From positions 26,622,421-26,686,420 of the forward strand of contig CM057156.1 of assembly GCA_029962745.1 (NCBI GenBank): a DNA stretch of 64,000 nucleotides, in the 5' to 3' direction. The DNA comes from Echinometra lucunter (taxonomy: Eukaryota > Echinodermata > Echinoidea > Camarodonta > Echinometridae). The notes beneath the pieces are model-generated. The model had not been told where the DNA came from. It was given only the letters and a program-made list of their open reading frames with translations, and searched no databases. Position numbers and translations under genes: made by a program. Of the stretch, positions 34,388 through 46,800 are shown piece after piece (positions within the stretch are counted from its first letter, which is position 1; each line of letters starts with the position of its first letter).

Positions 34388-34868
34388 ATGGGAGACTGGG
34401 AAGTTCTGGGATTTTCAGCACTCGTTGTGAGTCTGATTGTGGCTGGAGTGAAGAGGAACTCGATTGCCAATTTCATCCAGGATTTCAAAGACGTATCAAG
34501 TCTAGCTAAAGCTCTTGTGGGCATTAAAATAGCTGCAAGAAAAAACAGAACAATCATCACTTCTCTGTTGGAAGGAGCATCCCATTATCCAGATCATCCT
34601 TTCTTGTTATACCAGGATGAAAAATTCACGTACAAAGACGCAGAGGCGGAGTCTAACCGTATTGCCCGGTGGGTGAAAATCAACTCAGATTTGACCCAAG
34701 ATGAAACTGTTGCTGTTCTAATGCGGAATGAACCAGTTTTTATATGGGTTTGGCTTGGATTTGCCAAGCTAGGTGTGGGTACCAGTCTCCTCAATCATAA
34801 CTTGAAGGCAGAGAGCTTGATGCATTGCATACGAGTGAGCAATGCAAGGTTCTTAGTCATGTCAAGAG
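34388..34868 (+). CDS. SLC27A: SLC27A (FATP) exon 1A
   Basis: Codes for 160 residues and ends in phase 1 at AGAG/gtaaat. MGDWEVLG is followed by a hydrophobic segment ([13 protein letters not shown]) typical of the FATP N-terminal membrane anchor, then [21 protein letters not shown] and [13 protein letters not shown], the N-terminal part of the AMP-binding domain. The ATG at 34388 is chosen because the frame upstream has no other ATG before an in-frame TGA. The 2.6-kb intron after it contains the inverted-repeat copy at 35487-35815 and MITEs just before exon 2. Confidence 0.9.
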
Positions 34869-37800
34869 GTAAATGATGAGAATAATCAAATGGAATCAAT
34901 TGTCTAGACCTCTCACAGACATTATTACTGTACATTAGACTTCTTTAATCAACCGCATGATATGGTAAAAAAACAAATTAAGCAAAACAACGAAAAATGA
35001 AACGGGTAACGATTTTTCAGATCATGAGATAGGTAGATTGACTAGATTCTAATGTTGGAAAAACAGACTTTTGTACACGGGAGCCTTGGCTTGGGCCTGG
35101 GTTTTTCCATTATAAATTGTAACTTTTAGTGCTTAGAAGGTATTCAAATCAAAATAACTAACCAAAAGTACAATATATAACAGAAAAAACAAAGAACAAA
35201 AACAGGTCCACGGCTCCTGTGTAGTCATAGTAGTAAGCACACCTAGGGCCTGTTTCTGGAAACCAGAGAAATGACGGTATAACTTTCTCTGACTGGCAAC
35301 TACGGAGATGTCTCTAATCTTAAAGTGATTACACAATGGTAAAAAATATTTTGATATATGATCAAGAATAGAATTCTAAGAAACATTACATTAAAAATAT
35401 GATGATTTTCAATCGAAATCGAAATCAATGCATTTTGGCTAATTTTATCATAAAAAGTCAAGAGCTGACCCAAAAAAATTTGAGGATGAGGTATGACGTA
35501 AAAGTGGGTACCCAGCTTCGCGCATTGCAGTTGTGCTGCGCGCTAGACTGTACAATATGTATTATACCTTGCGCGCATTTTGCTAGAAGTGCGCGACAAG
35601 GTACCCACTTTGACGTCATTTTGACATAAAAGTGGGTACCCAGTTGAAACTGGGTCACAGCTGAGGGGTCAAAAATATCCTGAAATCTTACCACATTTGG
35701 GGGTTTCCTTGGCAACACGAATTTTAAAAAAACTTTAGGCAGATGATTTTCTGCTAACAAAATCATGCTCTTACAAATGAGCTAACATTGTTTCAGCATT
35801 GGGTACCCCCTTTAACCGTTTCACGAAGACCTTGCCAACTAGAAATCTTATGATGTCGATACTATCATTGAGGATATGTGGGGACACACATATATTGTAG
35901 CTGCAGTCACAATTGCACATATATTTATGTAAAAGAATTTGAAACAAACTGCAAATATTTGAATGAATTAGTGAATGCAAAGATTAGAAATAGTAGCAAG
36001 GTTTTATAGATAACAAGATTGATTCAAATAAGGAAGAATATACCAAAGAAGGCTTTTAATATGTTATGCAGTTGTGAGTAATTAAATTCATTATTGTTTT
36101 GAATGTAAGATTGGTACCCCCAGGCTCTTCATTAACATGTTTATTACACTATACCTTTGTATTCAAGGTAGTAAAAATCTGGATGCAATGAAAGGTTTAT
36201 TCAGTGTTTAGAGGCCTAAACAAAACATTCATGCAAAATTTGGCAAATTAAAAGCTAAAATCTTAACCTTAGAGTATTCCATCTAACATCTGTGATAAAA
36301 TTAATCTTTGAACAAATATGGGTCTGAAAACTACAGACTGTGTCTTTGACTATGCATTGCCTGATGTGGCAGAATTATGTTCTCTTACGTTCTGTTACAA
36401 TCACGGGGAAAAACCAGGTTCGAAAAATTTGTTTTCCAGACATGTACATGTACATAAGTTGAGTTAAGACATGTATGAAAATAGGATTAATATATAAACA
36501 TAGATGAATGACTGATATGTGGAACCTAGAGAAATGTAGATCTGAATTATTTTTAAATCTGGGGAGCATCTACCCAATATTAATGACATGTGATGGCGCT
36601 GTATATCGACTAAAAAAAAAAAGATGTGACAGGTTTGGAAATGCATAGTCCTTGTCTCACATGTTGTCTTTAATCTTGGTAAAGATGGCTTCATGAAACA
36701 CTTAGCGGACAACTGGTGCCAATTTGCTCAAGATGTTTGACTTATGACATTTTTGAGAAACTCGCCCCAGAGTTCTTTTTGAGCTTTCGATGGAAGTCCA
36801 TTGAGGGTTTTCATACCTGTCTACTCCTCCACAGAGAAGAGTTGCTGGAAAAGTTGAAAATAATTTTGCAAGCTACGTGTATTACAGTTTTCATATCAGT
36901 GTACAAAAATATTGCATTAGAAATATTACTTAAAATTTGGCAGGTACGTGTAACTACTTGAGCTTTCGGTCCGAACCTTTGTGTCCAGTCCCATATACCC
37001 ATTTCTGCGTGCAGTGCATATATTTTTCATCAAGATAGAGTTCATACATATTTAGTTTTTTTTTTTATCATTTTTTGTTTTGTTTTGTTAATTCAACAAA
37101 ACTCATAGTACAGTGTATATGAAAATTATGTAAACTTCTTCAGCAAACCTTTCCCAATTGTGTAATAGAAACAGAACTTTGCTTTTCCACTGAAGTTGCA
37201 TGACTGGGCCCCATTTCATAAAACTTGACTTGTTATCAATAACAAGTTGCAATAACTGTAATAAGCTACTAAATTCCTTGCATTTGATTGGTTGAGAGCA
37301 AATTTGTCATAGAAATGTGGCAGTTGTTACTGGTAACAAGTTTTAAGAAACGGGGGCCTAGCCCCAGGGCATCGTTTCATGAACGTTGTCAGCAGTGATA
37401 ATTATCATAGTAACAGTCAGTGACCATTGCTTCTCAGCCAATCAGAACCGAGGATTTTACTCAAGTTTATCTTTTTGTACACATACTTCCCTGTTTTCTA
37501 CTGTACTTCAGCTTTCATCGACATTGCAAAGGAACTCCTTCCTGAGCTCCAGCAACTTGGTATCAAGGTCTGGGTCCTTGGTAGTGTGTCCAATGGTACA
37601 GTACTCCCAGATGGTATGGTTACTATGGAAACGAGCCAGATGACAGGAAATCCACTCCCACCTGATCAGTTGGCTCCCATCAACCACAACACAATTGCAT
37701 CTCTTATCTTCACTTCTGGCACCACAGGTTGGCTCAGATTTTGTGTTCTTTTTCCTTTTAATTACATTGTACATACAGTTGTCTCATCCACAAGGTAGTT

Positions 37801-40800
37801 GGGAGGGGGACCTTGAGAATGTGAAGACTACTGAAGTTCTGATGAATTTATGTTTATATTTTATTTTATTATCCTCTTTTTTTCTTTTTTTTCTTCATTT
37901 TTTGAACTGCTGCATGGACTATGTACAAATGCTTTATGACTTGATTAAACCTGATGCCAACGGGAACTGGGTGGCCCCTGCATACTTAAAGTACATGTAC
38001 ATGTATTGTATATGGGAATAAAAGAATTCAGTAGTCCACAGGTTAATTATAAATATATTCCTATGCTTTCAGAAGAGGTAAATTTATCAGCTTTGAAAGT
38101 AAAAAAAGGAGAGTTCATGTAAATTTGGATGTACAGTATATATCCTGCTGGAAAATAATGTACAGTGTATGATGTCCCCTTCAAAGCACAATTTTCCCCT
38201 TTCAGAGACTTTTCAAGTGCAAATTTGGAGGTATTTTGATATTTTGAGCTTTACTACAATGTAGCGTGAGCTCTGCGTCACGAGTTCAGAAATTCATGAC
38301 TGAGTTGATCTGTGGTATTTGATTCATATTGTGCAGATGAATTCCACTGAACCAAGCCTTACGTGATTGATTTAGAAAATAGAAGTACACTGTAGGGTCT
38401 AGGGATGCTATTCTGATTTCAGTGTCACATGTATCTTTGATTTACTGTATTTGATATCAATTGACTGAACAAATCAGGGGGGTGTAACATAAAGAGATAC
38501 AATCAATCTTACAATCAATTCCAAGGTTTGATAATTCGTTCAAAAGTCTGTTGGGTAGAAAAAGGTGAAAAAAGTTCTAAATATTTCTGTAGTCTTGAGA
38601 AAAGGATAGGTGAGAAAAAAAGTATACGGAATTAAAAATGAGAGTGGGGATCTTATTTCACACCAATTTGAAGTTCAAAATGAAATTCATTCCTTTTTTG
38701 AAATGTTATATAAAAATCAAGTTAGTGATAATGAATCTATGGACACATTTTTGAACTCAATTAATATACCCACTTTAAATGAACATGACAAACAATTTTT
38801 AATTTCTTTATTAACCGTTGATTATAAAATTTCATAGACCCCGACAATGGAATGAAAATATGGCAAATTGGCCGCAAATGCACAACAAACGTAAAGAAAA
38901 TAGAAACAAGAAAGGTGAAATGGAAATGGCCAGGGAAATCCCCCCATTCTCGATCTGGACATCCCCGTTAAAGGTCTAAAAATCTGAGATCGTTCATGGG
39001 TTTCCTTCTTTAGGGTATCAAAACCATCCCTACCTTAATCCCCATTGAGGGTGCTTTTCAGAAAGTGATTTACACGGATGATAATACAGGCCTCAATGAG
39101 ACATATCCCCCCGGGACATATACATGTACATGTATGTATATTAGATTTTAATGAGACATCTGCACAAGCACCTACTCTACATTGTCACTGTTTATTCCTT
39201 ATAATGTCAGTTTGTTTTTGAGAGTGTTAACATCATTTTCAGAATACTACCCCAGGCTTTGAAATAAAAATACATCAGATAAAGGATTTACATGCATGTT
39301 ATGGGTTCCCCTTTTTATACTTGTACACATGTAGCTTTGGCAATGATTACTACATGTATGATGCATCACGCAGACATTGAAAATTTTCTTTCATGTCTCT
39401 AATGAGAAATAACAAGTTACAAAAAAAAAAAAAATAGAAGAAATTTGTCAAAACATTGTCCTTCAGTGTATGTTTGTGACTTTCCATCAATAACACTGAC
39501 TGCATCCGGTAGCATTGTTGAATGATTCAAGGCCAAGGCCTAAAACTACATGTCCTACTTTTGTCCGGAATAGTGATATCATCTCAAGTAATTGAGGAAG
39601 TTGGCATCCTTCCATGACTGGAAACTGTTTGGTAACATCCAATACCCTACCCAGGTTATTACTGTCAACAAACCTTCGACATCGGTAGTGGCCAAGAACT
39701 TCCATGTCGTCATGAACTTTTTGGTAGTGCAAATCAATCTTAGAGGTCGGGCAGTGGTCTTGAATGTTGAGAATGATTAACCTTGGATAAAGTATTGGAC
39801 TAGAAAGTTCTCCCTTTCATGCTATTTTTTTCATGGAGGAGAGAATAATATACTGAGGTTTAACGACATTGCATGTACATTAATTGTATGAAAACTTTGA
39901 ATTTCTTAAAATGATGATTTATACTCAAGTCCACTTCAATCGTATTAAAGTAGATCTTGATCTCTCTTTTCTTTACAGTCCTCCCCCTCCCCCATGCTAC
40001 AACATTACAAAACCTGTCCAGTTGGAAAGTTATGCAAGCCTTATTAATGTTTAGAGCTCTACAAATTTACGAAATTTATTGACATGCATGATCAATTTAC
40101 AGTGTAGGCTTTCAAATAAACTTGTATCTGTATGTAGGTATCTCAATATTAAACACTGCACTTTTTTTTTTGCAGGCATTCAGCAAAGTCAGTCTTTAAA
40201 CTTAAAAACAATGAAAGAAAAATAAACACAGTTCTGCAAACATCTCGTTCTCACATAACATTTTATCGCAAAGTAGTGTTTACTTGTCCTGATCCACAAG
40301 ATATTGCAGTAGCGGCTCTACTTAAATCTTTCATTCAGAAGTTGAAGAGTAGTTGAAGTAGACACACAATTTGTCTGATTCAATTCAAAATGAAACTGTT
40401 TGGGTGACAAAAGATGATGAAAATTTGAGAAAAACTGTTTTTCTACCAGGTGTATGTAAACTTCTGACCCCAACTGTATTATACATTGTATTTTTTTTTT
40501 CATTGCTGCAATTTTCCTATAAAAAGAATGTGTCTGGCTACGTGTAGATAAAAAAGGGGGCCTGGGAACTAGCTTATCATGGAAAGGATGGTCCTTGGAA
40601 CTATGTGTATATATGTACTAACTGTTTATAAAAATGGGATCACTTGAGCGGGATTTCATAACAAATATGATGCTATGGAACTGGTTATTACATGTATTAG
40701 ATAAACATGTGTATAAGGATCCTCAGAACTATGTTTTTGTTTACAATGTACTGCATGTTTAGCAGGAATTGACTCCTGGTCTTGTGTACAGCCCCTGGGT

Positions 40801-43800
40801 CCCACTAGCTCCCATTAGCTAATAAAACACACTGTGTGTCATAAGCAAGTCTACATGCATGTTTATTCATAAGCGGGGTTACTCAATACTGTAATTCACA
40901 TGCATGCACTCAGCAACAGTGATGAGAAAAGTGCATTCCGTAAGGTGGATAGGAAGCAAAGGGGAAAGCCCAGGGAATGAAACTTGTTTCAGCTTTTCAC
41001 CGAAACTGATGTTTTTTCGGAATTGGGCGGGGAAAAAAAGGAGACACTTGAATGGAAATTTGAGTGTAAAAATGGGGGTCCTCTCAATGACCTATACCCA
41101 TCACACACTATATACTGAGTGCCCCCCCCCCTCTCTCTCTGTCTCTCTCTCTCTCTCCCTCTCTTAGATATAACAATTCTGCTTTACTATTCAGATCATT
41201 TACAAAAATATGAATATTAAACTCAGTAGATATTTTGTATTCCTGATAAGCAGATGAAAAGGCAAGAAACTTTATGTGAATTGAAATACTAAAAGATATT
41301 TCTCTCTAGATCAAATCATTTCAACTCAAAGAACCCGTTTACACTTTCAGTAAAAGTTTGATGACCTTTATCAATGAACTATTTGAATTGTTGTCATGTG
41401 ATACAATACACTGGTAAAGTAATCTGATATTGCCCTAACCTTGACAGGGTACATGTAGATTAGTGCTTTTTTTTTTTTTAGCATACAATGCTCATGAGCG
41501 GATGTGTCATACGACTGTACATTCAGCATGTACATTTAATCATGGATCCTTGATGTTATGCACATTAGAGGAAATGGAATCAGTGTTAACTGTTCCAAGA
41601 ATGACAAGATGAGCCCCAAAAAAAGGGAAGCTTTAGGCATTTTATCTGTATGACATTGTTCGAAAGAGCGCGTCTGGAACACAAAATGTTTACAAATATG
41701 CAAAAATTAAAATGTCTATTTTGACATATTGGAATAGAATTTGAGTGAAGATCATGCCACAAGGAGAGTATATAATTTACAAGGTCTAAGTGCTACCTGT
41801 GAAATCATCAATCACTGTTCAAGAAAAATGATTATTAATAAATTATCCATTTTGCGTTCAGGACGCGTTCTTNNNNNNNNNNNNNNNNNNNNNNNNNNNN
41901 NNNNNNNNNNNNNNNNNNNNNNNNNNNNNNNNNNNNNNNNNNNNNNNNNNNNNNNNNNNNNNNNNNNNNNNNNNNNNNNNNNNNNNNNNNNNNNNNNNNN
42001 NNNNNNNNNNNNNNNNNNNNNNNNNNNNNNNNNNNNNNNNNNNNNNNNNNNNNNNNNNNNNNNNNNNNNNNNNNNNNNNNNNNNNNNNNNNNNNNNNNNN
42101 NNNNNNNNNNNNNNNNNNNNNNNNNNNNNNNNNNNNNNNNNNNNNNNNNNNNNNNNNNNNNNNNNNNNNNNNNNNNNNNNNNNNNNNNNNNNNNNNNNNN
42201 NNNNNNNNNNNNNNNNNNNNNNNNNNNNNNNNNNNNNNNNNNNNNNNNNNNNNNNNNNNNNNNNNNNNNNNNNNNNNNNNNNNNNNNNNNNNNNNNNNNN
42301 NNNNNNNNNNNNNNNNNNNNNNNNNNNNNNNNNNNNNNNNNNNNNNNNNNNNNNNNNNNNNNNNNNNNNNNNTGGGGCTATGAAAATCTCAATCTGAAAG
42401 TTCTTTATTAAGACCAACAATGTAGGTCAGGTTAGCAGACTTGTTTCCATGGCAATGCCCTGCTGGTTCGGAGAATTCATAGCTCTTGGTCTCAAGAGAG
42501 TGGAAACTGGTTTTTCCCCATGAATGTAGGCCAAAGTGTGCAGTAATAGGATGTTTATGGACATGTACAAATTACACTCTTGTGCCAAAATTTACATCAC
42601 TCATGTACATGCATGAAACTGGTCATTCAGGCTGAAATTATACACGAAGATTCCTTGTGATACCAGTATTTTTTTCAAACCAATATACTTATGTGGAAGT
42701 ACAACTACATGTACATGTAGATGCACTCTTTGTCTTTCTTGTTTGCATTTGTCATAGATTTTCACACACAAAATACATGTGAATAAAGGCTGGTATATGC
42801 TATCATGATATCTCATAGAAAGTGCTTTGTAATGTGATTTTCACTTTCTTATTGCTCCATATTGGAATCAATTGCAACTTGGCCTTTAAACAAATTTTGA
42901 ATTTACATGTACATGTATAATGCTTGATCTTTGTCAAGTACATAGCCTGTCATAGGGTTAATAGCATGACCCACCATTTAACCCATAGAGGTACAGTGTC
43001 ACCTTTAGGAGACGCTTTTGCAGTATCTGTTGGTCCAGAATGTTGGGCAGTACATATCATACATTAGCAGAAAGAGAAAAATGCACTGACAAGTTTGAGT
43101 CCATTCCCATTGCTGTATACATGTAGTGTGGTGTTCTCGAATAAGAGCAGTTTAAGTGTAACTAATCATCAAACTTTTTAAATTGGCAACGCAGTGAATA
43201 ATATATAATCACTATTTCTGTGTTCAAATTGGCAATTTCTGATTCAATTTTACAATTTTCTTTCATTTTGGTTTATGTTATATCAATATTTATTTTTTTC
43301 AAGCTATGTAAACATGGAAAAAATAATTTGTATTGCCAATTTGAGGATTAAAGATGATTAACTTAGACCTCAAGAAAGCTCTGTACTGCTATGGGTTAAT
43401 GTAAATGTCAATCAGTTTGAAACTCAATCAGGGAGTTATAGGGAAACATGTTTACATTATATATTTGATCAGTGATTTCTGATTGATGATATTCTGTTAA
43501 ATTCCACCACTGGTAGTTGATATTTTGGGTAATTGTCAGACAGGTTATTGCAGCTGCAGAGAGTTCCGTGTCCTATTCTTGATTGCTTTACACGCAAGTA
43601 CTTCTAGAATTTCTATAGATTTGTAGATCTCTTCAATCCAAACTACCACAGCAGTTGTCTGTGTTAATCCCCTTTCTCAGAAATTAAGAACAGGATGTGT
43701 GATTGAGTTCTAGGGCTTAATGCCTCATCTGGGATTCCTGCCTGTGATATTCTATGGACATATTGATTACCTTTGCTGCTATATGTAGCTACATGTATAC

Positions 43801-46800
43801 TGAAAGAGGATTGACCAGATGTTCTCTTTTGTCCTGAACTACAGAACCCCTTTTATCTATTGAATCATTATTGATTTTTTTTTTTTCACTCATGTTACTT
43901 CAACAAAATTATCATGTACATGTAGCTGAGAAAGCTAGGAAAAATTACTTTTTAGTTTGGGGTTGTGCTGTCTTGTACAATCACAATACTGATAAGGTAC
44001 ATGTATTTTGGGCTGCATCTGTTTAATACAGTGAAACCTGTGTATTTTAATACAGTGAAACCTGTGTATAAAGACCACTCAAGGGAGACAAGAAAAGTGG
44101 TCTTTATAGGCAGGTGGTTCTTTATGGACAGGTTTCCTTGAGTACATGCACCAATGAGAAACCACATTGATGGGGAAACAGAAAATGTTGCCTTTATAGA
44201 CAGGTGATTTTTATAGACAGGTGGTCGCTAAAGCAGGTTTGACTGTATTATTATTTGTTTTTTATATACATGTATATTTCAGTAGGTATTTAATCATATA
44301 CCTTTTTAATGCTAATACATTTACAGGTGTATGCTACCCAATTTATATAAACTGTACTTTGGACTATTACACTGTAAGTATGTACATATATAAAAGATTT
44401 TTAGGGTTGTGATGAAATGTGAATTTTGATGATATGGAACTGAAAAAAGGAAAGAAAAATCTTAGTTGATAATTAGAAAGGGAACTTTAAAAAGGGGAGG
44501 CTGTCTTCTGAATTCATGTACATGTTATAAACATGAACAGGCCTGCTGATTGCATGGCTGCTTCTACAATTTGTACATGTCTCGGTACATGTAGATCATT
44601 ATTAGAAATTGGGAGTCAAACTACTTGAAACATCATTAAAGGCATTGGCTAACTTTGTCAGTAGCTGATTTAAAAGATTCTCAAACTAAGATGAAACATG
44701 TGTTTGAGTACTTGTATTTGTACTCAAAAACCATGAAACCAACCATTATTTGGAATGAATAAGTGTAAGTTAGACGCAAACGGCGATTTTATTATCCTTC
44801 GTCTCATGAGACAATCACTAAGAGGACTACATGTACTTTGCTTGAAATGTGAAAATGCCGTTATGTGCCTCCCGCCACATGATACGCCAATACACACAGT
44901 ACTGTAAGGTGAGTCATACGCGCATGCGCACTCCTTATGTCTATTCTGTGCAACCGACCCTCGTATATTTTCCAAACATTGGGTCACATTTTTGATATTT
45001 TAAAATACTTCCTGGGGATATTATACTTTGAAACTTTCAGACTGGTATTTTTACACTATAACCCTTATGTTTATCCCATTTTCAAGTAACAAAACAAGAT
45101 TTTTTTTTAATCATAACAATGTTAGCCAATGCCTTTAATGTTTTGTTTGGTTATTTTTTTTTTAGTTTTGTAATGCACACAAGTTCAAAGTTTGATAGTT
45201 GCTCTGAGTTTTATTCATCTCAATTTTTTTTTCTTTAAACTCATTTTCTTTTAGGTTGCACAGTTGCCCTTGCTCCCAAGTTTTCAGCTTCACGTTTCTG
45301 GGACGACATCCGCAAGCACAAAGCCACAGCCTTTCTCTACATTGGTGAACTCTGCAGATATCTCCTAGCGCAACCTGAAGTAAGTTTCTCTCATCTTGAA
45401 CAGAAATAGTTTCCTGCTCTAACTTACACTGTAATCTGTATGTGTACCCCAAAGCACTTGGCTTCCTCCAGAGGGAGTAGAGGATGGACCAACATCTGTC
45501 TTTAGAACCAGTTGAATAATATTGATACTGCTGATAATGTTAATTGGTGTCTCAGGAAAATATGTACGAAATATCAAAATCAAATCGCATCCAGCATCCC
45601 GCAATAATGATAAGTTCTTGATAACCACATATAATTTTTGCAAGTGCATGAAATGATGGGCAAGTACTGTGTTCAGATTTAGGATTCAATACCTTTATAT
45701 TGACTCACTGCTGTACATGTGCACTATATCTAGGGCCTTGATGCCATCAAGTTGTGTTCTTCTTTCTTTCATCTTTTTATTTTATTTATTTCTTTTTCAC
45801 TTTTCAGAAACCTACTGATGGTCAGTACCCCACTCCTGTGCGGCTAGCGTATGGCAATGGTCTTGGGGCGGATATCTGGGAACGTTTCCAGAAGCGTTTC
45901 AACATTGAGAGGGTGGTGGAGTGGTATACAGCCACAGAGGCATCTGGAGGTTTCATCAATACGGATGGAAAGATTGGATCTGTTGGGAGGTACTCCTGGC
46001 TTGCTGAGGTAATCCCGCGAATATAACCTCGTTTACAGTACCCCCTCCATAATCAGTACTAGGGACTAGGAGTTTTCAATTATTAAGCCTTTTAGTGAGT
46101 CGGACAATAGGACACCATTATGGTACTCCTATTGTCACTGCTCTTTGCAGTGTACGTGTACATCCTGTTTTCTCTATTATTCTGGTGATTAGCCTGTCTG
46201 ATAAACTCTCATTCTAATTTTAATTTCCAAGAGTTTGTGTAGTCCTGACAAGACAAGCTGTCATCCAAAAGCTTAGAGTCCAAATTTTCAAACTATGTTG
46301 CAATATATGCCAAATTTCCGAGTTATTTGTCATTTTGTGGTGGAGAGTCACAAATAAAGACACATTTTTTTCATAATTTTTTATTTATTTATTTTTTTCG
46401 AAAGAAGCATTATCATTGTAACCCATGTCATCTAAGTTGGTTGACAATGACTGTGGATTTTTCTATGAAATCATTCAGTTCAATCAGCTGTAGTTAAAAC
46501 TGTAAATCAAATCTTCCTTAACATGTTTTTGACTGACTATATGGGAATAACAGAATTCAGCTGTGAGGTTGTTAACAAACCTTTATGTAACAAATGTTAT
46601 GGAGACTCTTCATTTCTGAATTGCCTTCAGGATATTAAAGGGGGCACATGCATACAAAAACTATGAATACTGGAGTGAAAAAGGCCACATTTCCTTTTCA
46701 AATACTACCGCACCAATTCTGAATAACTTCTTTTGATTTGGAGTGTGAAATATGTCAAGGCTACATATAGATAAATGACAACAATACATACATTCATGGT

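Noticed and set aside
41741..42420. Open frames of about 200 residues on both strands
   Set aside because: They run through the N gap and have no coding evidence.
45808..45993. Alternative donor for exon 5 at GGGAG/gtactc
   Set aside because: It would leave a phase that does not join exon 6.
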